From positions 558,001 to 622,000 of the forward strand of contig CAWHWB010000003.1 of NCBI GenBank assembly GCA_963832875.1: a stretch of DNA of 64,000 bases. The letters run 5' to 3'. Source of the DNA: AP-15 sp963832875. Its GTDB lineage: Bacteria; Pseudomonadota; Alphaproteobacteria; ATCC43930; CGMCC-115725. The translations under genes and the position numbers were made by a program. The stretch's first letter is position 1; every line of letters starts with the position of its first letter. This document shows, piece after piece, positions 45,350 to 54,443 of the stretch. The notes under the pieces were generated by a model. The model was given only the letters and a program-made list of their open reading frames with translations. It did not search any database and was not told the DNA's origin.

Positions 45350-47962
45350 TTAGATGACGCCCTCCTCGGCGAGCCGCTCGACCTCGCTGGGGCTGCGGCC
45401 GAGCAATTCGGTCAACACCCACAGATTGTCCTCGCCGTAGCACGGCGCCCCGCGATTGGTCGGGCCGCCGATAGTGGCCGGCGTGGCGGAGAATTTCATC
45501 GGCAATTCATAGATCGGCCAGGTGCCGATCTTGGTGCCGGTGACCTCGGTCAGCCATTTGAGGTGGCGCAGCTGCGGGTCGCGGTCAACGCGGTCCTCAG
45601 CGTTCTGACACACCCCGGCCGGCACCCCGGCGCGCTGCAATTTTAGCATGCAGTCGTAACCGTCCCGGGTGAGAGTCCATGACTCGACCGCCGCGTCGAG
45701 CGCAGGCTGATGCAGCAATCGGCGCTCCAGCGTGGTGAAGCGCCGGTCGTCGAGCCATCCGCCTTGCTCCGCCACCTGGGCCAGCGCCTGCCACTCGGCG
45801 TCGGTGAAGCAGGCGATGGCGATCCAACGGTCGTGGCCGGCGCAGCGATAGGCGGCGTGCGGTGCCGCCGGCTTATAGGGCGAGCGATTGCCGTAGCGCC
45901 GCCATTCGCGCCCGTTGGCGGACCAGTCGAGGATCGTGGCACCGGTCAGGAATATCCCCGATTCGCATTGCGACGCATCGATCCACTGGCCCTCGCCGGT
46001 GCGCTCGCGGTGATAGATCGCGCCGAGCAGCGCCAGCGCATAGCCATAAGCGCCCATCCAATCGAGATAGGAATAGCCCCAGCCGACCGGCATCGCCGGC
46101 TCGGGTAGGCCCGACATGTCGCCCTGCCCGCCAAACGCCCCGGCGACCGGACCGACCGTGCGCATCCGGCCGTAAGTCCCGTGCGCACCCATGCCGGATT
46201 GCTGGATGTAGATGATGTCGGGCCGGATGCCCTTCAGCACGTCATAGCCGAGCCCAAGGCGCTGCAAGACGCCCGGCGAAAAGCCCTCGGCGACGACATC
46301 GCAGATGCGCACCAAATCCTTGGCGATCTGCATGCCCTTGGGATGGCGGATGTTGAGCGAGATGCCTCGCTTGCCGGCATTCTTGTTGTTGAACTGCCCG
46401 CCCATGTCGGGGTCGCGCACCCCCGGCAATGGCCCGGTCGCGATATCGCGGGCGGCGCGGCCGCCGACCGGCGCCATCGCCGCCAGCCTGGTGTCGGGAT
46501 TGTCCTTCCATTCGACCTTGAAGCTCTCCGCACCCATCGCCGCGAGAAATCGGGTGCCGCCGGCCGAGGCCAAGAACCAGGCGAAATCGAGGATTTTTAC
46601 TCCCTGCAGCGGGAACGGCTTGTGGTGCAGCGCCGACAGTCGCGGGTTCGCCACGACGCGCGGCTCGGCCGGGACGCTCGGGCGCCGGACCGCTTCGCCG
46701 AGGAGCGAGGCGGTGTCCTCCCCAAGCAGGGGCGCGCGGCGGCCGACCTGCCAGCTCGTCTTGTTGCTGAGCCATTTGCTGGTCGGGTAGCGAAAGGATC
46801 GGCCCTGCTCGGGATGGTCGACATCGGCAAAAGTCTGGCGCGTCAGCCAGTGCTCGTCGAGCGCGTTCTCGTGCGGCTTGCGCAACGGCGCCCATAAGAG
46901 GCCCGCATCCTGCGCCTCGCGCCACGGCATATCGGCATAGGTCCAAGCGCGAATGAAGCGCTGCACGATGTCGAGCATGTGCGCCCGTGTCTCGTCGCCG
47001 GCGGCGGTCCCGGGCACCTGACGGGCGCGCAGATCGGCGTCGGGCGGGGGCGGTTGCAGATCCGCCTGCATGCCGTATTTCGAGAGCAGCGGCACCAAAT
47101 TCTTCAGGTCGCGCGCGCCCATGCCGTGCGACATGAACCAGCGCCCGTCCTTGGTATGGCAGATGCCGGGCGAGTGGTTCGGAGTTTCGGCGGCGTGGCG
47201 GTTGGTCAGGCGCCACAACGGCACGCGCCGCATGACCCAATACATGATGTCCTGCTCAGGGTTCTTCGACACCGCCTCGTGCACCGCGACCGAAACGTCC
47301 TGCCCCCGGCCGCTGTTGTGACGATGGATCAAGGCGGCGACGATCCCGGTCGCCAATTGCTCGCCGGCGATGTGATAGGCGTGCCAGATTTGCGGGGCGA
47401 TCGGCGGGGTGTCGTATTCGAGGTTCGGGTCCGGGTCGTAGCCGCAATTCATCATCACGCCGCCGAGCGCCAGATGAACGAGGTCCGAGCCCTTGAACTC
47501 GGCCCACGGCCCGTCATCGCCAAAAGGCGTCATCCGCGCCGTCACCAGCGCCGGGAACCGCGCGTTGAGCGCGCCGCGATCGAGGCCAAGGGCGTGATTG
47601 AGCGCGCCGCAGCTCGCATCGAGCAGCACATCGGCGCCGCCGAGCAAGTACAACAGGTGCTCGCACGCTGCGGGCTCGCGCAGATCGAGCACGACGGATT
47701 TCTTGTTGCGGTTGTAGTTCCAGAAGAACAGAGAGCGTTCCAGGCCGGGGCGATCTTCGAGGAACGGGCCGATGCGGCGGGTGGCGTTGCCTTCCGGCGG
47801 CTCGATCTTGACCACCTCGGCGCCGAGGCCGGCGAGCAGCAAGCCCGTATATTCCGCGCGTTCGTCGGCGACCTCGATCACCCGCAATCCGGAGAGCATG
47901 CCCGGCCCGGCATTGCCGATCATCTCGCCCGGCCCACGCGTGACCGCCACCGCCTCCGACAT
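45350..47962 (-). CDS. tandem class III CoA-transferase (two CaiB/BaiF domains fused)
   Basis: 870 residues, about twice the usual 400. Domain one (about 20-430) has LSGLRVIEVADERAEYTGLLL, GAEVVKIEPPEGNATRR and SGRGQDVSVAVHEAV. Domain two (about 455-870) has LQGVKILDFAWFLASAGGTR, GISLNIRHPKGMQIAKDLV, TGEGQWIDASQCESG and a C-terminal PMKFSATP. In family III the intermediate forms on an acidic residue near the GxGQ segment. Only domain two has an Asp immediately there, while domain one reads GQDVSV, so the two halves may differ in role. Substrates are unknown; the hydrolases and SDR downstream suggest a small-acid catabolic unit. Confidence 0.9.
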   Translation of the reverse strand: MSEAVAVTRGPGEMIGNAGPGMLSGLRVIEVADERAEYTGLLLAGLGAEVVKIEPPEGNATRRIGPFLEDRPGLERSLFFWNYNRNKKSVVLDLREPAACEHLLYLLGGADVLLDASCGALNHALGLDRGALNARFPALVTARMTPFGDDGPWAEFKGSDLVHLALGGVMMNCGYDPDPNLEYDTPPIAPQIWHAYHIAGEQLATGIVAALIHRHNSGRGQDVSVAVHEAVSKNPEQDIMYWVMRRVPLWRLTNRHAAETPNHSPGICHTKDGRWFMSHGMGARDLKNLVPLLSKYGMQADLQPPPPDADLRARQVPGTAAGDETRAHMLDIVQRFIRAWTYADMPWREAQDAGLLWAPLRKPHENALDEHWLTRQTFADVDHPEQGRSFRYPTSKWLSNKTSWQVGRRAPLLGEDTASLLGEAVRRPSVPAEPRVVANPRLSALHHKPFPLQGVKILDFAWFLASAGGTRFLAAMGAESFKVEWKDNPDTRLAAMAPVGGRAARDIATGPLPGVRDPDMGGQFNNKNAGKRGISLNIRHPKGMQIAKDLVRICDVVAEGFSPGVLQRLGLGYDVLKGIRPDIIYIQQSGMGAHGTYGRMRTVGPVAGAFGGQGDMSGLPEPAMPVGWGYSYLDWMGAYGYALALLGAIYHRERTGEGQWIDASQCESGIFLTGATILDWSANGREWRRYGNRSPYKPAAPHAAYRCAGHDRWIAIACFTDAEWQALAQVAEQGGWLDDRRFTTLERRLLHQPALDAAVESWTLTRDGYDCMLKLQRAGVPAGVCQNAEDRVDRDPQLRHLKWLTEVTGTKIGTWPIYELPMKFSATPATIGGPTNRGAPCYGEDNLWVLTELLGRSPSEVERLAEEGVI

Positions 47963-48144
47963 CGCGCTGCTTCCTCACCCGCGACAACGAGGCCGTCCCT
48001 CGCTGTCGAGCGCGATTGTGGAGCACGCAGCCAGGTTGTCAACTTGGCGGCCCGCATGCCTGATTTCGTCCGCCGGCGTCGAAGCGCGTCGCCGAACCCC
48101 GAGCAGAAGCAGCGAAAACGGGGCATGCAGCCGCGATCAGCGAT

Positions 48145-48166
48145 GTGCTACGTTATATTGTTGCAC
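48145..48166 (+). promoter_or_regulatory. candidate Zur operator upstream of znuA
   Basis: A 22-base imperfect palindrome with GTGC/GCAC ends and a central TTATAT lies 31 bases before znuA. Alphaproteobacterial Zur sites are palindromes around GTTATA-type halves; this one resembles them only partly. The central TATATT could also be the promoter -10 element. Confidence 0.35.
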
Positions 48167-48196
48167 CGGGGCCGTGTTCGAGCGGAGACGGACCAT

Positions 48197-49057
48197 ATGC
48201 GTCATTTCCTCGTCATTTGGCTCGTCGCTTGCGTTATCGGGACTTCAACGGTCGACGCGGCGCCGCTCAGGATTGTCGCCGCCGAGAATTTCTATGGCGA
48301 CCTCGCCCGGCAGATCGGCGGTGCCCAAGTCGCGGTCACCAGCATCTTGAGCAACCCGGACCAGGATCCGCACGAATTCGAGGCGAGCCCATCGACGGCA
48401 CGGGCATTGGCCGAGGCTCAACTCGTCATCTACAACGGTGCCGATTACGATCCGTGGGCGGTCAAGCTGTTGTCCGCATCGCCGGCACCCTCGCGCGTCG
48501 TCATCGTCGCGGCGAGCCTCGTGCACAAAAAGGCCGGAGACAACCCACATCTATGGTATGCGCCCGCGATGATGCCGTTGGTTGCAGAGGACCTCGCCGA
48601 CACCCTGGCTAGGCTCGATCCCGCGCATCAGGCCGACTTTGCCCGGCGGCTGGCGTCGTTCCGGAAATCGATCAAACCGCTCGACGCCAGAATTGCCGAG
48701 CTGCGACAAAAATATTCCGGGACCGCGGTCACCGCGACCGAGCCGGTTTTCGGCTATATGGCGGATGCCTTGGGCTTGGTAATGCGCAACCCCGGCTTTC
48801 AGTTGGCGGTCATGAACGACACCGAGCCCAGCGCCGCCGACATCGCGAAGTTTGAGAAGGACCTTCGGTCGAGGGCGGTCAAGGTTTTGATCTACAACAG
48901 CCAGACGAGCGAGCCGCTCACCCGGCATATGCGCATGATTGCGACCGAGGCCGGCGTGCCGGTCATTGGCGTCAGCGAGACCGAGCCGCGGGGAAAGGAC
49001 TATCAGGAGTGGATGATCTCGCAGCTCGATGCGCTCGACCGCGCGCTCGCTCGTTAG
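48197..49057 (+). CDS. znuA: zinc ABC transporter substrate-binding protein
   Basis: 286 residues of the cluster A-I metal-binding family. A signal peptide (FLVIWLVACVIGTSTVDA) is followed by IVAAENFYGDLARQIGG, DPHEFEASPS supplying the first metal histidine, GDNPHLWYAP supplying the second, and the linker helix. There is no His-rich loop between the strands, which is shorter than in E. coli ZnuA. Zinc is inferred from the operon; manganese is possible. The gene ends TAGTG, overlapping the ATPase start by one base. Confidence 0.88.
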   Translation: MRHFLVIWLVACVIGTSTVDAAPLRIVAAENFYGDLARQIGGAQVAVTSILSNPDQDPHEFEASPSTARALAEAQLVIYNGADYDPWAVKLLSASPAPSRVVIVAASLVHKKAGDNPHLWYAPAMMPLVAEDLADTLARLDPAHQADFARRLASFRKSIKPLDARIAELRQKYSGTAVTATEPVFGYMADALGLVMRNPGFQLAVMNDTEPSAADIAKFEKDLRSRAVKVLIYNSQTSEPLTRHMRMIATEAGVPVIGVSETEPRGKDYQEWMISQLDALDRALAR

Positions 49058-49884
49058 TGGGCCCGGCGATCGAGCTTGATGGGGTAACCATCGCTCGCGG
49101 GCGGCGCGTTGTCCTCGCCGAGGTCAGCGCCGCTATCCGGCCGGGCGAGTTCATCGGAGTGTTCGGTCCCAACGGCGCCGGCAAGACGACATTGCTGCAC
49201 GCGATATTGGGGCTGCTGCGGCCGGCTTGCGGCGAAATCAAGGTTCTCGGGGTGAGGCCGAGGCGCGGCAACCGCGACGCCGGCTATCTGCCGCAACAGC
49301 GCGCCGCCGTCGCTGACCTGCCGATCTGCGGCTGGGATTTCGTGGCGAGCGCGTTGGACGGTGAGCGTTGGGGGCTGCCGCTGATCGGCCGACGCGGCCA
49401 GCGGGAGGTGGATCGCGCCATCGCCACGGTCGGGGCCGGCGATCTGGCCAGGCGGCGCCTCGCCGAACTCTCGGGCGGCGAATTGCAGCGGTTGTTGCTG
49501 GCCCAGGCATTACTCGGCAAGCCGCAGCTGCTGCTGCTCGACGAGCCCTTGATCAGCCTCGATCCGCATTTCCAGCAGTCGGTCGTGAACCTGATCAAGC
49601 ACATCCAGCAATCGCTCGGAATGACGGTCCTGTTCACCGCGCACGACCTCAACCCGCTTCTCGGCGTCATGGACCGGGTGCTCTATCTGGGGAATGGTCG
49701 GGCGGCGCTCGGTGCCGTCGATGACGTGGTCACCAACGGGGTGCTGTCGCGCCTCTATGGGACTCCGATCGAGGTGTTGCGGGTCAACGGCCGCATCCTG
49801 GTCGTCGCCGGGCATGGCGCGATCGAGGCCGAAGCCCACCGCCATGATGTCCCCGGCCAGCGCGCCGAACGGCCAAATGTTTGA
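49057..49884 (+). CDS. znuC: zinc ABC transporter ATPase
   Basis: 275 residues. Walker A is GPNGAGKTT (near residue 37), the signature is LSGGELQRLLLA, Walker B LLLLDEPLISLD, and the H-loop TAHDLNP. YLPQQRAAVADLPICGWDFV is typical of metal-type (ZnuC/MntB) ATPases. It starts at GTG 49057 inside the znuA stop and overlaps znuB by eight bases, so the three genes are translated as a unit. The C-terminal 25 residues past the core are not conserved. Confidence 0.9.
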   Translation: MGPAIELDGVTIARGRRVVLAEVSAAIRPGEFIGVFGPNGAGKTTLLHAILGLLRPACGEIKVLGVRPRRGNRDAGYLPQQRAAVADLPICGWDFVASALDGERWGLPLIGRRGQREVDRAIATVGAGDLARRRLAELSGGELQRLLLAQALLGKPQLLLLDEPLISLDPHFQQSVVNLIKHIQQSLGMTVLFTAHDLNPLLGVMDRVLYLGNGRAALGAVDDVVTNGVLSRLYGTPIEVLRVNGRILVVAGHGAIEAEAHRHDVPGQRAERPNV

Positions 49885-50677
49885 GTACGATTTCATGCGC
49901 ACCGCCTTTATGGCGGGCGGGGTGGTGGCGATCGTCGCCGGGACGGTCGGGTTCTTTCTGGTGCTGCGCAATCTCGCTTTTGCCGGCCACGCGCTGTCGC
50001 ATGTCGGTTTCGCCGGCGCCACCGGCTCGGTGCTGCTCGGCATTGGCGCGCTCTGGGGGTTGCTCGCCTTCACCCTGATGGCGGCGGTGGCGATCGGGGT
50101 GCTCGGCGACCGGTTGCGCCAGCGCGACGTCGCCGTCGGCATTGTTCTCTCGCTGGCGCTTGGCCTGGGCGTGCTGTTTTTGTACCTCTATACGACCAGC
50201 GCCACCGAGGCGACGGCGATCCTATTCGGCAATCTGCTTGGCGTCAGCTTTGGCACCCTCTGGAGCCTCGGGGGGTTGAGCGTCGTCAGTCTTCTCGCCC
50301 TTGCGGCGATCTCGCGGCCATTGCTGTTCGCTACGCTGGAACCCGAGCTGGCCGAGGCCAAGGGCGTCCCGCTGCGGCTCGTCTCGGTGCTGTTCCTGGC
50401 GGTCGTGGCGATCGCCGTCGCCGAGGCGGCGCAGGTCGTCGGCGTGCTGCTCGTGTTCGCGCTGATGGTCGGGCCGGCGGCCGCGGCGCAGCGGCTGGCC
50501 TCGCGCCTCTATTGGGGCATCGCCCTCTCGGTCATGCTCGCGCTCGCCGAGACCTGGGGCGGGATCGCCTTCGCCTACCTGACTGACTGGCCGACCACGT
50601 TCTGGATCGTGCTACTGAGCTGCCTCGTCTATTTCCTCAGCTTTACGAAAAGCCTCGCCTCAGTCGAGCGAGCGTAG
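49877..50677 (+). CDS. znuB: zinc ABC transporter permease
   Basis: 266 residues with about eight membrane helices of the ABC-3 family. It opens MFEYDFMRTAFMAGG, and its family landmarks are NLAFAGHALSHVGFAGATG, ILFGNLLGVSFGTLW and VGVLLVFALMVGPAAAAQRLA, the last being the ATPase-coupling region. ATG 49877 fits the usual N-terminus and overlaps znuC; ATG 49847 or 49844 would add ten or eleven residues. Its stop is 37 bases from the convergent kdpE stop. Confidence 0.9.
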   Translation: MFEYDFMRTAFMAGGVVAIVAGTVGFFLVLRNLAFAGHALSHVGFAGATGSVLLGIGALWGLLAFTLMAAVAIGVLGDRLRQRDVAVGIVLSLALGLGVLFLYLYTTSATEATAILFGNLLGVSFGTLWSLGGLSVVSLLALAAISRPLLFATLEPELAEAKGVPLRLVSVLFLAVVAIAVAEAAQVVGVLLVFALMVGPAAAAQRLASRLYWGIALSVMLALAETWGGIAFAYLTDWPTTFWIVLLSCLVYFLSFTKSLASVERA

Positions 50678-50714
50678 CTTGCTGAGCTGGCGTTATCTTC
50701 TGTGAGCCGCACGC

Positions 50715-51419
50715 TCATGCGCGCTGCTCGGGGGGCAATTGCAAGCGATAGCCGACGCCCAATTCGGTCAGGATGTGGGTCGGCCGGGTCGGGTCGGATT
50801 CGAGCTTTTGCCGCAGCCCGCGGATGAACACCCGCAGGTACTGCACCTCGTCGGCCTGGGCCGGGCCCCACACCTCGCGCAGCAGATGGCGATGCGTCAA
50901 CACCTTGCCGGCGTGCATGACCAGATGGCGCAACAGGTCGAATTCCTTGGGCGATAATTTGACCTCGTGGCCGCCGCGAGTCACGTGGCGGCGCACCAGG
51001 TCGACCACGAGATCGCCCGAGGCGAACACCGGCAACTCGCCCTGCGCCTGAAAGGCGTGGCGCAGTGCCGCACGCAGCCGCGCCATCAGCTCGGCCATGC
51101 CGAAAGGCTTGGCGACATAATCGTCGGCGCCGAGATCGAGCGCCTCGACCATCGAGCGCTCGTCGTGGCGCGCCGACAGCACCACGATCGGCACCCGCGA
51201 GGTCCGGCGGATCTGGCCGATCAGCTCGATCCCGCTTCGGTCCGGGAGCCCGAGATCGAGGATCATCAGGTCGGGCTTGTCGATAGCCAGCGAGCGCAGG
51301 CCGGTGGCGGCGTTGTCGGCCTCAGCGACGCGATAGCCGGCAGCCACCAGCGTGGTGCGCAGCAGCCGGCGGATCGGCGGCTCGTCATCGACGATGAGCA
51401 CGGTCGGCGAGCTAGGCAT
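50715..51419 (-). CDS. kdpE: response regulator KdpE
   Basis: 234 residues. The receiver domain has VLIVDDEPPIRR, the phosphorylated Asp in LMILDLGLPDRSG (near residue 56) and the lysine in AKPFG. The winged-helix OmpR-type output domain ends HILTELGVGYRLQ. KdpE activates the kdpFABC potassium pump when phosphorylated by KdpD. It begins five bases after the kdpD stop. The pump genes are not in this window. Confidence 0.93.
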   Translation of the reverse strand: MPSSPTVLIVDDEPPIRRLLRTTLVAAGYRVAEADNAATGLRSLAIDKPDLMILDLGLPDRSGIELIGQIRRTSRVPIVVLSARHDERSMVEALDLGADDYVAKPFGMAELMARLRAALRHAFQAQGELPVFASGDLVVDLVRRHVTRGGHEVKLSPKEFDLLRHLVMHAGKVLTHRHLLREVWGPAQADEVQYLRVFIRGLRQKLESDPTRPTHILTELGVGYRLQLPPEQRA

Positions 51420-51424
51420 GGGCC

Positions 51425-54136
51425 TCAGCCATGCGCGAGCGCCGATTGCCGCTTGGCGCCGATCTCGGGCACAACCGGCATGCGGATCGTCAGCACCGCG
51501 CCGGAACGGTCGCGGCGGTTTCGGGCCACGATCCAGCCGCCCAGCGCCTCGACAAAGCCGCGGCAGATCGCGAGCCCGAGCCCGGTCCCGGCACGGCGTC
51601 GGTCCTGCGCCTGCACGCGATAGAACTTGTCGAAGATCCGCTCAAAATCGTCGGGTGGTATCCCAGGGCCCTCGTCGACGACCTCGATCTCGACCAGCTC
51701 GCCGTCGCGGCTCGCCCGGATCTCAATGCGGCTGCCGGCGGGAGAATATTTCGCCGCATTGTCTAAGAGGTTGAACAGCACCTGATCGAACAGCACCGCA
51801 TCGAGCCGCAGCATCGGCAGTTCGGGCTCGACCGTGACCTCGACCTGGTGGCGGGCGAGGACATTCCCGGCACGCTGCAAGGCCGCCCCGATGATCTCGG
51901 CGACATCGATCAAATCGAGCTTCAGCTCGATCGCGCCCGATTCGAGCCGGGTCATGTCCAACAGGTTGGCGACGAACCGGTTCAACCGCTCGGCCTCGTC
52001 CTGCAGGGTTGCGAGCAATTCCTCGCGTTCCGCCGCACCGTATCTCTCGGGGTAGCTGCGCAGGCTAGAAACCGCACCCAAGATCGAGGCGAGCGGGGTG
52101 CGCAGATCATGCGAGATCGACGTCAACAGCGCCGCGCGCAGCCGCTCGGTCTCGGCCAGCACGCGCGCTTCGTCGAGCCCTTTGGCGAGTGAGATGCGCT
52201 CGATCGCCACCGCCGCCTGGTCGGCGAGCGCATCGAGCAGCCGCCGCTCGTCGGGGGTCAGCAATGGGCCCGGCATGTCGCGGTCGATGCCGATCACGCC
52301 TACCGGGCCGCTGCCGGTACGCAGCGGCAGAAACAGCCGCTTACCGCCCGGCAAGGTGTCAGCGCCGCGCCCGGCCGGGCGGTTGTGCTCCCAGCTCCAG
52401 CGCGCCGCCGCCATGTCCGCGGCGTCGAGCCGGTCCTCGGGCGGGTAGCCTGAGGCGACCTCGAGCCCCTCGCCGTCCCGCAGCGGCATCAGCAACACCG
52501 TGCGCACGTCCAGCATCGCGGCGATCTGATAGGCCGTCGCCCACAACAGATCGTCGAGCGCGCCGATCCCGGCGACCTTGCGGCTGAAGGCATAGAGTTC
52601 GGCCGTGGTCTTGGCTCGCGCCCGCGCGGTCACCACCTGGCGGCGCGTCGCCGCGGTCAGATTGCTGACGATGACCGCTACGATCAGAAAAAAGAACAGC
52701 GCCACGACGTTCTCCGGATCCCCGACCGAAAACGTGTAGAGCGGCGGCAGGAAAAAGAAGTTGTAGGTGAGGACGCTGAGCACGCAGGCGAACAGCGAGG
52801 GCCACAGTCCCCAGGCGACGGCCGTGGCCAAGACCGCGGTCAGAAACACCAGCGAGATGCTCTGCACCGCGACGAATTCCTTGAGCAGCAGGCCAAGGCC
52901 GAGAGCGACCGCGACACTGGCGGCGCTGCCGAGATAAGGTCCCAGATCGGCCGCCTCGCCGGCGGCGCGGGTTGCTACCAACTTTGCCGGGACCGGGTCC
53001 TCGGCGTCGCCCGAGATGACATGCAGGCTGATCTGCCCGGATTTGCGCATCAGCTCGCGCACGACCGAGCCGTGCACGATCTCGAACCAGCGCGAACGGA
53101 CCGACTTGCCGATCACGATCTGGGTGATGTTGTTGGCTGCGGCATAAGCGACCAGCTCGTCGGCGACGTTTCGGCCGGGGATCGTCAGCGTCGAAGCTCC
53201 AAGGCGCTCTGCCAGCCGCAGATGGTCGGCGACGCGGTCGCGCTCGGCGTCATCGAGCCGCTGGGTGCGGGCGGTCTCGACATAGATCGCGGTCCACGGC
53301 ACGCGCAGGCGATCGGCGACCCGGCGGGCATAGCGAATGAGCCCGGCCGTGCTTGGCGCCTCGCTGACGCAGACCAGCACTCGTTCGCCCGCCGGCCAGG
53401 GCCCGGCGATCGCATGCTCGCGCATATGCGAGAGCAACTGCTCGTCGACCCGCTGGGCGGTGCGCCGCAAGGCCAGCTCGCGCAACGCCGTCAAATTGCC
53501 AGTCGAGAAGAAATGGCGAACCGCCCGCTCGGCCTGCTGCGGAACGTAGACTTTGCCCTCGTTGAGGCGCTTGATCAGATCCTCGGGCGACAGGTCGATG
53601 ACCTCGATGTCGTCGGCCTGATCGAGCACGCTGTCGGGCACGGTCTCGCGCACCCGGATCCGGGTGATCCGGGCGACGATGTCGTTGAGGCTCTCGACAT
53701 GCTGGATGTTCAAGGTCGCGAACACGTCGATACCGGCGGCGATCAGCTCCTCAACATCGAGATAACGCTTGGGGTGTCGGCTGCCGGGAGCGTTGGTGTG
53801 GGCCAGCTCGTCCACCAGGACGAGCCGAGGCCGGCGCTTCAGGATCGCGTCAAGATCCATCTCGGCCAGCAAGTGGCCCTTGTACTCGACCTGCTGCCGC
53901 GGGATGGTTTCGAGGCCTTCGAGCAAGGCCTCGGTCTCCTGCCGTCCGTGCGGCTCGACGATGCCGACGACGACATCGACCCCCTCGCGCCGCTTGGCCT
54001 GGGCCGACAGCAGCATCTCGTAGGTCTTGCCGACGCCGGGTGCGGCGCCGAGAAAGATCTTCAGCCGACCGCGGCCCTCTTGCTTCGCCGCCGCGAGCAA
54101 CGCTTCGGGCGACGGTCTTCCTTGACGCTCGGCCAT
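51425..54136 (-). CDS. kdpD: potassium-responsive sensor kinase KdpD
   Basis: 903 residues, normal for KdpD. It has the N-terminal KdpD domain with Walker A GAAPGVGKT (near residue 32), a universal-stress-like domain (about 245-375), four membrane helices of the DUF4118 region (about 395-495), a GAF-like part, and the kinase core. The core has the phospho-histidine in SISHDLRTPLASI, the N box NLLDNAAKYSPAG and the G box GTGLGLAIC. It senses potassium limitation and turgor and phosphorylates KdpE. Immediately upstream lies a gene remnant rather than kdpC. Confidence 0.95.
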   Translation of the reverse strand: MAERQGRPSPEALLAAAKQEGRGRLKIFLGAAPGVGKTYEMLLSAQAKRREGVDVVVGIVEPHGRQETEALLEGLETIPRQQVEYKGHLLAEMDLDAILKRRPRLVLVDELAHTNAPGSRHPKRYLDVEELIAAGIDVFATLNIQHVESLNDIVARITRIRVRETVPDSVLDQADDIEVIDLSPEDLIKRLNEGKVYVPQQAERAVRHFFSTGNLTALRELALRRTAQRVDEQLLSHMREHAIAGPWPAGERVLVCVSEAPSTAGLIRYARRVADRLRVPWTAIYVETARTQRLDDAERDRVADHLRLAERLGASTLTIPGRNVADELVAYAAANNITQIVIGKSVRSRWFEIVHGSVVRELMRKSGQISLHVISGDAEDPVPAKLVATRAAGEAADLGPYLGSAASVAVALGLGLLLKEFVAVQSISLVFLTAVLATAVAWGLWPSLFACVLSVLTYNFFFLPPLYTFSVGDPENVVALFFFLIVAVIVSNLTAATRRQVVTARARAKTTAELYAFSRKVAGIGALDDLLWATAYQIAAMLDVRTVLLMPLRDGEGLEVASGYPPEDRLDAADMAAARWSWEHNRPAGRGADTLPGGKRLFLPLRTGSGPVGVIGIDRDMPGPLLTPDERRLLDALADQAAVAIERISLAKGLDEARVLAETERLRAALLTSISHDLRTPLASILGAVSSLRSYPERYGAAEREELLATLQDEAERLNRFVANLLDMTRLESGAIELKLDLIDVAEIIGAALQRAGNVLARHQVEVTVEPELPMLRLDAVLFDQVLFNLLDNAAKYSPAGSRIEIRASRDGELVEIEVVDEGPGIPPDDFERIFDKFYRVQAQDRRRAGTGLGLAICRGFVEALGGWIVARNRRDRSGAVLTIRMPVVPEIGAKRQSALAHG

Positions 54137-54225
54137 CTGCGCAGTCTAGCGGGTTTCGGGCCTCGGCGGGGAACGAAAGCCGCTGTCCCTATGTTTGCGG
54201 GCCCGGCGCCGCTGCCCATTTATGA

Positions 54226-54390
54226 TCTGCCGGCCAAGGGAAGGGTAAGCGCATCCCGGTCGCGATCGACACGGTCTGCGTCCATGGCGATAACTCGGTG
54301 GCAGTGGCGGTGGCGATGGCCGGCCGGATACGCGACAGGCTCGAACAGGCAGGGATCGCGATCGCCGCGATGGCCGGGATCAGTCTTTAA
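54226..54390 (+). pseudogene. C-terminal remnant of LamB/YcsF (5-oxoprolinase subunit A)
   Basis: The frame opens after TGA 54223-54225 and ends TAA 54388-54390. Its 54 residues read IPVAIDTVCVHGDNSVAVAV and then IRDRLEQAGIAIAAM. This matches the conserved end of PxpA, where DTxCxHGDxxxAVxxA lines the active site. No start codon, ribosome-binding site or remaining 200 residues exist upstream; kdpD begins 90 bases to the left on the other strand. A rearrangement must have removed most of the gene. Confidence 0.7.
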
Positions 54391-54443
54391 CGATCGAGGC
54401 GTTGCTTGAGACATATGTCTCGTCAAGCGCCACACGACAGGAG

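Noticed and set aside
45350..47962. Calling the tandem CoA-transferase a DMSP lyase (DddD)
   Set aside because: The only support is the fused two-domain layout; no DMSP uptake or breakdown genes are nearby.
46979..48196. Long upstream extension of the znuA frame
   Set aside because: It runs antisense through the CoA-transferase gene; the signal peptide begins at 48197.
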